Of a DNA stretch of 64,000 bases, positions 31,901 through 45,356 are shown piece after piece (position 1 is the stretch's first letter; each line of letters opens with the position of its first letter). A model generated the notes under the pieces. That model did not search any database and had not been told where the DNA came from. It worked only from the letters and a program-made list of their open reading frames with translations. This stretch comes from Anopheles merus (taxonomy: Eukaryota > Arthropoda > Insecta > Diptera > Culicidae), in contig NC_054082.1 in assembly GCF_017562075.2 (NCBI RefSeq), positions 37,815,942-37,879,941 on the forward strand, given 5' to 3'. The position numbers were made by a program, and so were the translations under genes.

Positions 31901-34900
31901 AACGAGTTTGGCTCGAAATTTATATCCAATCAATCAAAATCAATCAGTCAGAGAGAAAATCATAACTAGGCAATGCGACGGTTCATCATTCACAGACCGT
32001 AGTAATGGTATATGTATGTATGATAGGGAGAGCGTATCAGTAACTAAAAGTAAACGTGTTATGGGAAAAGTATTACGTGTGTGTAGGCACTGTTGCGAGC
32101 CTAGCTAAGCTAGCATTAGTCAGCAGAGCATGAAAAACTTGAAATAAGTTAAGCAAAGTGTCAGTAAAGATTGACTGTCGTTGCTGTGGAAAGGTGTATG
32201 ATTAACATATTTTAAAATATTATCACCCTCCGTGCTAGACCTACGGCATCCTTCTGCGAACTGTGTGCGAAGGAATAACGGTGGATCAGCAAATGATTGA
32301 TTTGCCGAAGGTCGTGAGAGCAGTGAAAGTTGTTATGCCGATAATTAATTTGTCTATCGGTTGATATCCTACCGTCATTAGCAGAAATGATCGCTATCAA
32401 AACTGTTTAAAACCGTCAACAATGTACAGCTTGGTGTTTGCAAAGTTTCTCCAGTACTTCGAATTGTAAAAAGCGTTATGGTAAATGATTTTATGAAAAA
32501 GTTTTCAACAAACAAGGTGGAATGTATTACAAACTAAGAGAGTTATTTCCCAATTCATATTGCAATAAATTAAGGGTCTTGAAGATATTGAAACTGGGTG
32601 TAATTAACATTCTCCGTTGTTGTCTCATAACAACTTTCGAGATTGCAGAGATTGATGCAAATTAATGCAAGCACAACTCAATTTGTATATTCCTGCTCCT
32701 CCAGCTTGAACCTCGCCTTTGGTGTTTACCATATTTTCTACCATGAAGATGTTGACTCTGTAATCGACCAAGAAAAAGGTAAGAATGCACCAGCGACGCC
32801 GCACAGTGCAAACAGAAACCGAATCAGATTGCACAACACTTCGAATGCATAATCAGCACACCAGCTTCAAATGGTGATTAAGCGGTGGTTTCCTTTCGGT
32901 TTCGGATCGGAGAAACAAACTCGCCAACCAACGGCAATGGCAGCTCGTCTTGGACCATGGCCTCGTTTTGTACGCTGCAAAAGTGGTTTCGGGTTAAAAT
33001 GCTCAAAACTGTAATATTTTGATTATCTTCGCAACCTGCTTTTGGGTTGCGGTTCGAGCGTTTCTTGCATTGTTTCTTGCTAATACGATCGCTTCTACTG
33101 CAGTGTCCTTGCAGATGGAACCCGTAATCGTACTTGTCTGCAGAGTGTGCTTTGTGCATTCGGTAGTTGTTTTTCTTTTTCTTTTTGCATTTCCATTAAG
33201 ATGTTCGGTGTAGCGGGATAAAATGAAAACATAGCAGAAGGAAGATAATAAATACAATCAGAAGCATGCATACCGTATCAAACAATTTAATCGAATTACA
33301 ATGAAGTTCCATGATACTTCTCCAATAAGACTGTACGAAAATTTATTGAAAGTTTAGGAAGCACACTGAAACTTGAAACACACTTAGGGGAGGATTTTTA
33401 AAATATTAGTCTAATTTTATCTACAAAGATTATGGCTTATTAGTAAGATATAATTTATAATAAGTTGATTCTAGCTAAATGGACAAGAAGAGGGATGTGT
33501 TGAACAGCTTGAAATAATTTTCATAATAATTTTAATTGTTAGGTTTATGCGGAATAGGAATAGTGCTTGAAAGACAGAATAAAAGCCATGTCAATATCAA
33601 GGGATGTCAATATCAAATTTAACTTCATTTATCAGTCAGTTGAGTACCGACCACTTAATGCAATACAACAGTATTCCACGGTCGTAGGTTTAAGTTGTCT
33701 AGTTCATGGTTTTTACATTGTCAATTCCATTAAAATAGAAGGAAAGCATTTCAAGAAACAAGCCGTGTTTTTCTGCAATAAAACTATTTGCATGATTAAC
33801 TGTGAAGTACTAAAAAAAACTTTGCATACAATTTTCTAACAATCGCACTTGTCAAAAGCGTACGGTTAGGAATGTTCCATTGCGCAAAAAGGTGTATATA
33901 GTACGTGTGCAGGAGTAATTGCACGTCCGCCTCGAGCCTACATTCCCTACACAACTCGTTATCCGTTATCACCCGACCCGGCATGGCAGCCGTGCAGCAG
34001 CAGGTAAGCCGGGCGATGTGCATAACTTTTGCCACTTTATGAGAATGGTTGTGGTTTTTTTCCCCCCTTTCGGGGACAAGCTTTTGGAGCTTCCGGTTTT
34101 TACGCACGACGTTCTAAGCCTATACGGTGCGCTTTTATGGTGGTTCGTGTAAGAGCCGCTCGTAAAGGTGCCACACGCAATGCTTTTCAAACACACGCAT
34201 ACACACACACACACACAAAACCCAAGGCGCGCGGTCCAAGATCGGGGAGCCGTGGATTTGCCGTGGAATCTGTCGATACGAGTGCCCCCTGCCCATAAAC
34301 ACGGAAAGCATTCCGAATGAGTACGGAACGCACTCCGGTTGAAATCTTCCCCCATTATTTGATCCCCCGGTCTGATCCGGTCGGAAAGTCAAACTGTCAA
34401 GGACTAAGCAGCCCCGCGCCACGGTGATGAGGGAGCGGCAGGAGCGTAGGAAGCGTCGATAGGGCACCTCACCTTGGCGGGCCGGTTCCATGGTGCGAGG
34501 CGACGGTATCACTTCGTGCGAGTTAGTTCATTTTTCATGTACACTTTCCGGTCGTGCGGTCTCCGGTCCGGTTCAAGTCAATATCGGTTGCGAAGGAGAT
34601 TTTTTCTGCCCTCCCTGCACTCTCTGCCTCTCCGCACGATCAACCCGCCTTCGTGCCAACTGCCGGTGCTGCCGGTTTGGGAAAGTTCTGGCCGCTCGGT
34701 TCACGCCGGTCGCTGGATCGGTTCGGCTGGTCTTTGGAAAAGCAACCGTATGAATAAAAAACTAGGCACTGTAAATTGCCCTCATCTAAAATTCATGCAG
34801 TTTCGTTCAGTCCCGTCACACGGTCACGGGGTGGTACGAAACGGGCGTGTGTTTGTCTGTTTGGCTTTTGGCTCCCGCTCCACACACTAGCCTGCCGCTG

Positions 34901-37900
34901 TGTGCGAGCGAGAGAGGGACACAATGTTGCAGAACTTTAGACACGACTGGAGCACTTAAAAAAAAAACAAGACTAGAACGAAAGCGTTGCCCTTTCGGTG
35001 GCACTAGCGGGAAATCCTCCCGAAAGCCCAGCTGAATTGTACGCCCCGACGGTTGTGCGGTGGGCCGGGCTATTCCGGGTTTTGCAGGCACGCGGAGACA
35101 CCGGGACGATACAATTTTGAAATCAAATTGTATCGGTACGCCCAAAAAAACTGGCTGGCTGTTCTGCCCAGGTGTGCTAGCTGGAAGAAAGCGGGCAGAA
35201 AAGTTGTATCCATTTGCCCGAAAGCTACCTTTGCGGTTTTCTTGGAAATTCATGCGGGGAGATAGGTAGTTCGGGTGAAATGTAGTGGCGTTGGTGCCGC
35301 TCAGGGTGTTAGGCCACTCATGTAAACAATAGACACATGCATTAAATAAATACCAAGGTTTTTCGAGTTGAACAACTTAGCCGAAACAAAACTCGAACCA
35401 TTCGAAGCGGTTGGCAGTTGTTTCAAAAGCTTTAACCGTCATTTTTATTGTTTCTCTTGACACTATAACATGTTAAACTTAAAGCAGTTATATTTCCGGG
35501 TAGCTTCCTTTTTGTCTTTTTTTTGTATTTAAAAGTTGGATAACGAAACTATAATCAGTCAGCAGTGTATATTCAAGCTATCATTAGACACCTTGCTACA
35601 TTCACAGAGTAAAGAACATATAATTCCTCCAGACGATAATGAAATTAAATAAATTATTGGCACTATTGAAAATGTATTTTGTTTCATTTGCTAAAACTAT
35701 CACTATCGTTTTAGAGTTTTCTATTCAGTTTTAAACATTTTTGAAATTTTTTTTAATGATTTATCAATGATTCTAAAACAATGAATCGTATGTTCGATTT
35801 GAAACTATTTTGAAAATCAAGAAACTATGAAAAATAACCTTTAGTCGAAATTTCGTAGCAACAAAAGTTGGCGTTAAAGAGTTTAATAATACTTGATGCC
35901 TAATCAGACTCCTGCTCTTACAAAATCACTGTTTCTAACAATGGTTTTATCCAACCAGGACCAGGTGTGGTATAACGTACAACCAACAACAAAACACCTA
36001 TTATGATTTAAAAAAGTGTTGCACGTGCACTTTCGCCAATCACGGCTATGGAAGCGGTTTATGTAATAACACACAGAACACGCCACCGAGTGCTACAATG
36101 CATTTTGATTGCGTTGCTTTGCCGAAAAAGCAACCGCAGGTGCTGGGCAGTTGATGGAAAACGATAAAAAAAGAGGAACAAATCTACCACCGCCACCGTT
36201 ATCGTTCACCCGCTGCAGGCCGTTGTCCACGGGCAACGGGTTCTCTCCAGCTGTGTAAGATGGTGTTCGCGATGGTCAATGCCGGACGCGCTGTGCCGTC
36301 CATTGAACTGGGTGATTTTGGTCCCGGACCTTGTAATAAAGTGAAATTTATGACTTGTGGGCAGCCACACCGTGCCCAGCGGGAGCCGAATGAACCTGGC
36401 CGCTGCCGCCGAGTGATTTATCGATACCGGAATGCGATGTGAGAAACGGAACGAATAGGAGATCCACCGTGCACGCCGGTGTGGGGTCAGTGTGAGAGGG
36501 GTCAGCGCATGGGAAGAAAGTTTTCATAAATATCTTACACAATCTGATGGTAGCGTAGGGAGGGGGGAAGGGCTTGCTTGGCCTTTGCTTATCTCGTAAG
36601 CGGATACGGATCGTGCGAAAGTCCATCGTGGCCAGGACTTGTGTTGGCAAATTTGGTTCGATGGGTCCGGGGGATCGGTTTCAAGTAGTGTGGATTAAAG
36701 CAACGGGACAAATACCTTTCAAGCCGATGTAAATCGAAGCCCTGGCTCGTGTTGAGTGAGTTGGAAGCGCCGGAAAGTGAAAAGCTGTCGGCTCGGTTAT
36801 TAATATGAGTCAGCAGGCTCGGTAGACGAATAGATGGGAATCATTTGATTACAGTCGATGTCAATAAAAGGCTATCAGTGCCGTTTAGGATGTTCTTTTG
36901 ATCGGAACGTGTGCCTGGCAGGAGCTTGAACCATGGCCTTCGTGTACCTTTTGCCGTGTTGCGTAATTATATTGACTCAAAAACTCGTGCGCAAATAGAG
37001 TGTAGATAATGCCTGCAAATTGCATTGCTTGCAAAGGACAATTTAGCAAACGGCCCTAGCAAATCCTCTTTCCAGTGTATGCTGGGGTATCATAGTAGAA
37101 TCATCTAGAGTCAATGGTTGTTTCATCAAATAATCGCAATTAAGATGCTACACTGGTAGAAAGTGATTCAGTGATGCCGTTCTAGCTCTTTGTCAATGTT
37201 CGCTCAAGCGGCAAACTGTACTTTCCAGCCCTGCACAGAGGCTGCACAACCGATTGACTCCCAACCGCAATGCGTCCGTCACAAACATTCGCTCGTGTGT
37301 CTATAATCAACTGTGCTTGCTTAGCTTCGAGATTTCCGTAACACAATGGCATCGTTTAGCTTTCGGAATCATTGGTTTCGTCTATTGTGGATGTTATGGA
37401 AGATTTATCAACGAGTTCTGGGTCGAGTTGCTTGTCGTAGCTATCAGCATCCCTAGATTGTACTTCAGTTGTATTGGTTCTGCTTAGATTTATTTTGCCG
37501 CTCAGGCGAATGCAATCGAGTACAAGGGATTGTTCAAACGAACTTTCAAGCCGGTAGTGCTCTCGGGATGGCCAGCATCGTCAACGACTGTTCGTGGTAA
37601 AAAGGCTATCCCAAACGCAGGCAACAAAGGAAGCATCAGGGCTGAGGGCTTATTAAATTGGAAATGAATTCCATTGCCTTTGTTCCTTGCAAGCAAGCAT
37701 GCTGGCTTCAATTCTGATGAACTGTTTGAAAAGAGAGACTCTGGTAGAGCTAAACGTCCTGCATTAAGCTTTTGCTAGGCATTAGTAAAAAGAGCATTAA
37801 TGTCAACAGCTTCAATTATACAACCGGTTTTATAGTGTTGTACTACAAACCATCGTAGATGTAAATGAGCGAGCTGTAACTAGTGCACGCTACACTTTCC

Positions 37901-40900
37901 TGTAACCATAAATCATAGCTGTAAGCACAGCGAGTGCGTGCTGTATTGTTTTGCTCTGCTTTCTTCTCGATGGAACCATTCATAAGGCTGCGCTGCTTTG
38001 CATGTTATTGCCCGTTTTCCGGCGAAAGCTCTGCAAACCGGAACGAGCTTTCCGCTTACCTTCGGCGCACACCTGTCAGCCGTTGCTGCTGCTGCTGCTC
38101 TGTGCAGCAGCAATTCACGCCCACAATCTCATTGTAGCGTGAAAAAAATTCATTATGCGAAAACAAAAATGGGGAAAATGTGAAAAGGCGAAACATGCGA
38201 ATTATAATAAAAAAAAACTTAATAACTGTTGTACTTGCTGTTAACAAGCTTTCATGCGGTGTTTTAATAAGCTACCAGCTGTTCGGTAAAAAGCTGCCCG
38301 CCCAGAAATTCAATTAAACGCCCATTTACCATGATAATCAAGGGGATGTGTTTTGTTTATCGATCGTTTCCTTTATCGTAATAAATTACCCAGTGCGAAA
38401 GGTTTACACAATAGAGAATGGCAGGTTGAGTGCTAATGAAGGCATATTATCAGTTCTCCGCTCGCAACGCGAAGTTGGACAGGGGCACAGGACACATCTT
38501 GTTAGCGATGGTGGCTATATTGGGTGCAGTAGTGTCTGCAGTTGCAGCTTGCACCATCTCTTGCACCGGTTTGGGATTGATTTTCATCCCGGTTTTCCGC
38601 GCTTCCGTTCGCCAGCAGCATCCAGCTGCTCAGCAATCCAAAGGGACGTTGTATTTTTGGCTGACCTGCTTTTGAGCCTGCCTGCCCGCTCGAGCAAGCT
38701 TGTTTGTGATCTATTATTCGGCTCGCTCCGCCAAGACCCCGCACACGGAAAGGCAGGGTGCCCGTGCGGCAGGAGCAAACAATAATTGCAACTCTCGGAA
38801 CAAGCACGCTGAATAATTGAGTGACCGGGCGGGGTGAAGGGCTTTGAGCAGCCCGTGACGCGGCCCGGCTCATGAGTAGGGCAATTGCTTTTTATTTTAT
38901 TTTACCGCTTTTTCGATGTCCCGGTGTACCGGTGCCGGGCCCAATCAAGTTAATAGCCACGCTACCGGGTAAGTGTTTTGGGTCTACGCGACTCGCTTTC
39001 TCGTTTCCGTTTCTTGGTGCTCTTGCCATGGCGTTTCTGTGTGAGTGTGTGTGTTTGTATCTGCGGGCAGTGCCATCGGTTATGCATAGTTAATAAAGCA
39101 ACTTCCATCTGGTAAATTGAGTGGACAATTTGTTTCAAATTTTCACTCACCAAAAAGACAATTTTCGGTACCGATAGGGTGTGTGTGTGTGTGCGTGATT
39201 GTGACGCCACCGGTGGTCTATTATTGAACGATTGAAATAATTTAACACTGCTACTTGCAGTTACTCGATGGTTTGTGTCAAAACAGAAAGTTGGTTCAAA
39301 TGTATTTTTCTTTGTCGTTTGCTTTTTGAGCCGAAGCGAAGACAACAATAAAAATAAAACACAGATCCAAAGCACTAGCAAGCAGGAAAAGTTGGTGCTC
39401 TAACCATTGCTTCGTTCCTATTTGCTACCCGCGTTTTGACTGTGGCTGTGGCGGAGGGTACATGTTTCTGCCAAGCATAAAATGAAACTTCCGCGGTGGA
39501 AAACTTTTAAAACAGAAGAATGACAAAGTTTTCTTTTGCCTTCCGAGCTTTGGTTATGTTTGTTTGGCATAGCGCGACGTGGAGGGCAGAAATTTGTTCT
39601 AGAAGCGAAGGGAAGCATCGGAATCAATGAATCCGGCCGGAAGTGATGTGCTTACTTGTTGTACTTTGCTGCATAGTACTTTCATCGATTTTCTTTGCAA
39701 AGAGTTTGTCAGTAGTATTCGGATCGCAGTTCGTTTAATGCTCGTTTGTTTTGAAAAGAAGTGTTTGCGGGATAGAGCTTGAGGCATTATGAAGGATATT
39801 CCGTAATTTATGTTATTTCAAGCACATCATAAAAGGTTTACGGATACTGTTATTTGCTGGTATTTTACTAATTGCGTATGTGAAAAATATTCTCACCATC
39901 ATTTGAAGAAATCATGATTGACTTATTTTATGCATTTTCTATGAAAAATTCCCCTAAATCAGTGCTCAATTATTCACGGACAAGGAAGCGGCCAATACGT
40001 GTTGAGCTTCCGTTCACGCGCAGACAACGCAGAGCGTACAGGGAAAGTGATTGAATTTGATCAAGGGATTATTGAATTTCAAGTTTCCGGCAAACTTATG
40101 AGAAGGGTTTCCGTGAAATTGCCCGTCCATTGGTCGCTTCCCCTGGGCTCGAGGCGCGGTTGAGGAACGTCTTGAAACCTGCACGAAGGACATCCACATT
40201 CTGAGGAATTTGAACAATTTCCAATTGAATTATATTAGTTCGTTTCCGGGGGAACGGTGCGGTGACGGATGCGTAGTCGCAAGTGGTCTTCATCAATCGG
40301 TAGGCCTCTGTGGTCCGGGCACGTTGGATGTGAGTGAACGTTGTTCATTCAAGTTAACCGTATCTTCCATTCCATTCCGAAAATCGGACAGAAAATCAAT
40401 ACAATTCCTTCTGTGCCGGAATGGTGGTGCGCTGGGTTCTGTTTACATTTACGAATGGATTCTATATTTGCTCTGATTACGGTATATTTGCTGCAGTATA
40501 GTAGCATGTGTTTGCTGTTAAATTCATAATTTTTTTGTATACTCCATTTTACAATGTACGGACAAAGTGTAGCAGCCGAGCAACACCTCGAACCTTCAAA
40601 TCACTTACAAACATGCAAAGTGACGCATTTTAAATGCGCGACCACACTGAAATAAATCCGCCAATAAATGTGTGCGTGTGTGCTCACTCCGTGTTTCAGT
40701 TGCACCCTGCGAACCTCGAACCTGCGGTTAAAATGCAAATATTTTATTCATCGCATCCCATCGCATGGTCACCGCGTAGTAGCGCATTGTGTTGGCCCAT
40801 AATGGCCACCGGAATGTTGTATGTTAAGAGTCGGTCACGTGCGCGCTCTAGTGCGCTTATCTGCATTGCAGAAGGTCGGCTGCTTTCTTGGCTTTGCGCG

Positions 40901-43680
40901 AAACAGTCGTTCCGAAGCAGGTTCGAAGCTGCATTTGTCATACAAATAATGACCCATAAAGTATCATCTGCCGCTTTGATCGAGTAATGCGTACCAGTGT
41001 CGCAGGTTTATCATTACTATGGTTCGCTGTTCGATAAGAAAGCATTCGATTGACACGACCGATTCGTTCGAGACGCCTTTCATAGTGATGTATGTGTTTT
41101 TTTTGTCTTAATTTACTTATTCATGTCGACTCGCCTCATTTGGAATCGAGCTGGCAAACGAACCGAATGAAAAGTAATTAAGCAATTAATAAATTATGGT
41201 AATTATACGATGATCATCATCCGCAACGTCGGAAGAACTTTCGTGTCCGTTTTCTGTCCCATTTCCTTCGCTCCATCGCTTCTTCGCATCCGCCAAGCTG
41301 TACCTACGGGATCATGTCTCGCTTAATACGGTTTCGATTTCGCATGGAGCTGGTGTAATGGTACAGTAGGTCGGAAAACTTTGCCGTTTTGGTACGAACG
41401 CTGGACGGGGAAGATGGTTTTGGCACGACGTCGTCTTCGGCGACGGTTGGCTGGGATGGGGATTAAACGCGCACTCGGCTATAATTATGGCAATCGATCT
41501 TTCCGCTTACGTTTCGGTTTCAGATTACTTCGGTTCGAGGTTACTCGTTGTGCCATAGTTTGCTATTTGGGATACCAAGAGGGCGAGTGAGAGAGCAGGT
41601 TTTAATTAATAGTTAAAATGAAAATGCATTACAGTGGCTGGTATGCGATGAATGCGGAATGCTGGTGGATTTTAATGAGGTGTGATAATAGCAAGAAATT
41701 ACAGCTTTTCATAAGAGTGAGTACATAAAAATAGTCATTGCACTGAGTGAAATTTCCTTTCACTTTATTTGTTCGATCTGACGGCAGACGGATGGTGGCT
41801 TGTTTCCATCGTAACATAGCCCTATCCATCATCTGCGTGTTTTATTTCTCTCCCAAGCTTGCTTCCGTTTTATATTATTTGCGGCAACCCATTACACGGC
41901 CTATCGCAAACAAAAAAGGCCTGTTCCGCATTCAATACAACTGACAGAACCGAACGGTGTTTACGGTGAACGACACTGGCAACAATGTTCGACACAAGGC
42001 TGAAGCATCGACATCAGCCGGCTTGTTCATCGTTCGCCTTCATGTAACCAATTTCGGGGCCCGATCTGGCCGACCGCTGCGGATCGCACGGGAATACACG
42101 CTCGGGCAGTGGGACGTGAAGCTGACAACTTCATTATTCATGTGTCATTCACACGGTGAGCGATCACGGGTCCAACATGCGTGCGCCAACCATGGCACCG
42201 GTGCACCGGTGGCTGTGACAATGCTTGCTCCTGTTGTTGGTCGCGTTGGCGCGATTCGACATGCGGGTGGGCTGAAGCGGTGCGGCTGTCGACCGCACGT
42301 TTGCTAAAAGTACGCAATGGACGTCGTTGAGGTTTTTTGGCTAATGCCCATCGTACCAGAAAACCACCCGAACCCGATCGGATGGGCAACCGAAAGACAT
42401 CCAGCTGGAATGCGCGTTGTGAGGCGTAAGGGAAACGGGAAATAAAATACATACTCTCTCGTACAAGAACACATAATCAAAAAAAAAAAAAAAAGGTAGA
42501 AAGAAAAAAGGGCCATGCAAAATAGCACCCTTAGCTTGGGAAGGTAGTTGGCAGCAGCAGCTCGTCACACACGGCGACACGACATGACCACCACGGGACA
42601 AGGGAAATAAAAAGATGCCGGAGCGAAACAACATGCGATGCGCGGTACACAAAATCCTCCACTGACGAGCTGGGGCTGCCGAGGAATGCCGGCAACTCCT
42701 GTGATGTTAAGGCATGGGAAAATTGTCTGCAATGCAGTAATTGCTTACCGCGAGGTGTGCCGAGTCAGTACCGAGTGAGCGTGAGTGAGTGTGGCGGACG
42801 GCTGTGTGGCTCGGGGCGAAAGCCACGGGAACACAACCATACGGCAGACATGATGAACCACGGCACAGGGCAAACCATCAAAATTTCCCTGTTTTTCAGG
42901 CGCTGTGCTGTTTTTTCCGTTCCGATGAGTGGCGGTTCGTTCCCGGGTTTTTGCTCTGGTCGCAGTGTCTGTGTAGCAATGCTCCTACTTCCCTCATACC
43001 ATTTGCTAGAAATAAGGCGAAGGGGCCTCGAACGAATCGCAAAAGGAGACGCAGAAAAACAAAATCATCATCATCCTTCCCGTAGCTCCGGAAGGCACTA
43101 ACTGTAAACGGACGGCGGTGGCAGATGGTGGCCTGGCGAGTTGGTCACTTCTGGCGCTTTCTGATCCCTGCGCAAGCGGAACTCGGCCTCGGCAATGCTT
43201 CCGGTGCTTCCGTAACACACCGCGTGGAGTGGGCAAATAGGTAAACAGTCGTTAGAGACAGATTCACGCAAGCCTCAATCAACGGGCAACGGGGTCAGCC
43301 CGTTACCTGTAGTCGGGTGGCGTGTCTGGCATCCAGTATGGCCGAAACCCTTAGCACCAACGGCTCATGCATCGGTTGTGTATGGCAGTGATAGCCTGAA
43401 GGAACGAAGGGCATAACGAATTCCGTACGAGCTGCATGACGATAAGTGTTTGTGCTAGCGAAGAAAATACGGCTTAAAAAAGACACGATCCTCGCACTCA
43501 ATAGTAACAAGCTGCTGTGTTATGAGTGTTGTATGAGGGTTGAAGTTGAACTTGAAGAATTCATTACAGAACATGGATTGGTTGCTGGTAGAATGTAGAT
43601 CAGATTGGGTTCATAGTTAAAATATGATTAAAATATGAGAACAAAACAAAATAAAGTTGTAGTTTTTATCAGGATTCCTA
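25976..43680. other. Long non-coding region, no gene recognised
   Basis: GC-moderate blocks (26300-29300, 31000-32100, 33900-35300, 36100-43500) alternate with AT-rich ones (29400-30000, 30240-31000, 32150-33900, 35440-35900). Contents noted are (CA)n at 26740-26758, (TA)n at 30737-30756, (CA)n near 34200-34216, (GT)n near 39180-39192 and an A-run at 42480-42495. Many ORFs of 60-145 codons occur on both strands in the GC-moderate blocks, usually overlapping each other, with no recognisable motif. It may be introns of a large gene or a regulatory landscape. Confidence 0.45.
30737..30756. repeat. (TA)n microsatellite
   Basis: About ten uninterrupted AT units, followed by ATGCATGTAT. Confidence 0.85.
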
Positions 43681-43683
43681 CAA

Positions 43684-43862
43684 GAGACACAAATTGATGA
43701 CGGTGCGTTAGAGTCACACAATGATGCGCACTGTCAAAAATGTATGCCTTAGAGACAAACATTGATGCGCACTGTCAAAAATGGATGCCGTTCTGGACAA
43801 AAATTATGACACGCTGTCAAAAATTGGTGCCTTTAAGACAAAAATTGGTGAATCAGAGTAAA
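43684..43862. repeat. ~41-bp tandem repeat with GCACTGTCAAAAATG core
   Basis: The core ACTGTCAAAAATG starts at 43730 and again at 43771 (41 bp apart), with a diverged copy at 43813. Units begin ACAAAxATTGATG. Partial units flank both sides (43686, 43843). There is no ORF. Confidence 0.65.
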
Positions 43863-45256
43863 AATTTAGCGGCAACGACTGTAAAGTCGATTTTGTGATT
43901 AAGAGTAACTGAAATATTGTGTTTTGATTTTCATGCCCCGATGATATTAATTGTTAACCAGCGTCACAATCTATGTGTAGTAAATATTACGTTATTTATA
44001 ATATATTACAGTGAGTAATGTTGCGTTTTTGTTGAGGAATTTTATAATCTTCTATTGATATATAAAAATAAATTCTGATTTTTTTGGATACAATGCAGTA
44101 TTTTTCAATAATAAAGTGAAATGAAATAAAAAGGCAAGACAATACGGTACGGCCGTAGTTATAAACTAAAATAAACAAATACATAGATCAAATAGTAAGA
44201 AACTATTATATATGTGAACACTATCAGATCCATTATACCGTATAATTTCCATATTTACGTAACATTCTTGAAAGCATTACTATAAGATCTAAATCCAACA
44301 TAAATAGCTGTTAAAATTAGTTAACTTCATAAGTTAACACAATTATTGTAAATTATTGTTTACACAATTGAAATTATGTAAAGGGCAAATAAACAAGATG
44401 TGCAGATTGAAACAATTGGAGAAAAAAAAGACTACTTAACAAATTTTTTAAATAGATGCAACGTTTCATAACTCTCTGATGGGCCGGGCTCCTGAATGTG
44501 CTGAAAATCGCGTGAATATGACAGAACTCCCTTCCCGAAGGAAATGCCCGTGGAAGTAACAAAGCAAAGCTTAAAAACCAAGAAGCAACTAAACACACAA
44601 CAACAACAACAACAAACGTAAATCCCAAAGGGTACAAAAGTGCAGTATAATTTTCTTCATCCCCGCTGCAGGACGCAACAAACCCTCCAGAGCTGTGCGA
44701 GTTTCTTTGCCTAGCATTTTGGAGCATCGACGCTGTACACCGCCAAGCTCACATGCCTACACACATTGAAACACACACCGAATGGCGGCAAAAACACCTA
44801 GCACGCTAGAAAACATCATCATAGTTGCAGTGGTAGTTTCTTCTCCCACGGGTACAGTATATTTCCTTCGGACGGTACCCGTTGTAAGGGCAGCTGCTTT
44901 TTTATTGTTCCATCTTCCCATCCTGCTTTACTGCTTCGATTGTTGCAGCAAATCCTTTCCTTTCGAACCGGTTTTGGTATCTTGCGAAGCGGTCTGAAAC
45001 CCGAAACGGTGGGTAAGGCGGAGGTTAGCATTGGGAAGCATAAAGCTTTTCCCGAGGTTTCCCATCCCAAACCCGACACGGCATAAATCGGCAAGGGATT
45101 TGCGTTGCATTCTCGTGTGTAACGGTTTCGTGCAAGGGCTTGCAAGTTGTTGCAAAGCGAAAATCGTTTCAGGAGTTGGTAAGAACGTGGGCTGGTGGGA
45201 ACGGTGTAGAGGTATGAATATTTTCCCCACGATTTGACCCAATGTTTTGGAAATTG
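43863..45256. other. AT-rich then GC-moderate non-coding DNA
   Basis: 43863-44450 is strongly AT-rich with no feature. A (CAA)n run lies at about 44595-44616. No believable gene. Confidence 0.45.
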
Positions 45257-45273
45257 GAGATGGAGAGAGAGAT

Positions 45274-45325
<52 letters not shown>

Positions 45326-45356
45326 AATGAGAGAGAAAAGATAGAGAGAGAGTGAG
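45257..45356. repeat. Long (GA)n tract
   Basis: About 100 bp of almost pure purine GA dinucleotides with an internal A-run (45321-45327). It is the strand-inverse of the tract at 19041-19112. The 219-codon minus-strand ORF across it owes its length to the repeat (a Ser-Leu run). Confidence 0.9.

Noticed and set aside
33567..33839. 90-codon ORF in AT-rich DNA
   Set aside because: Composition follows the local AT bias and there is no motif.
38430..38675. 81-codon ORF with a hydrophobic stretch resembling a membrane segment
   Set aside because: It overlaps a longer ORF in another frame, and neither has family features.
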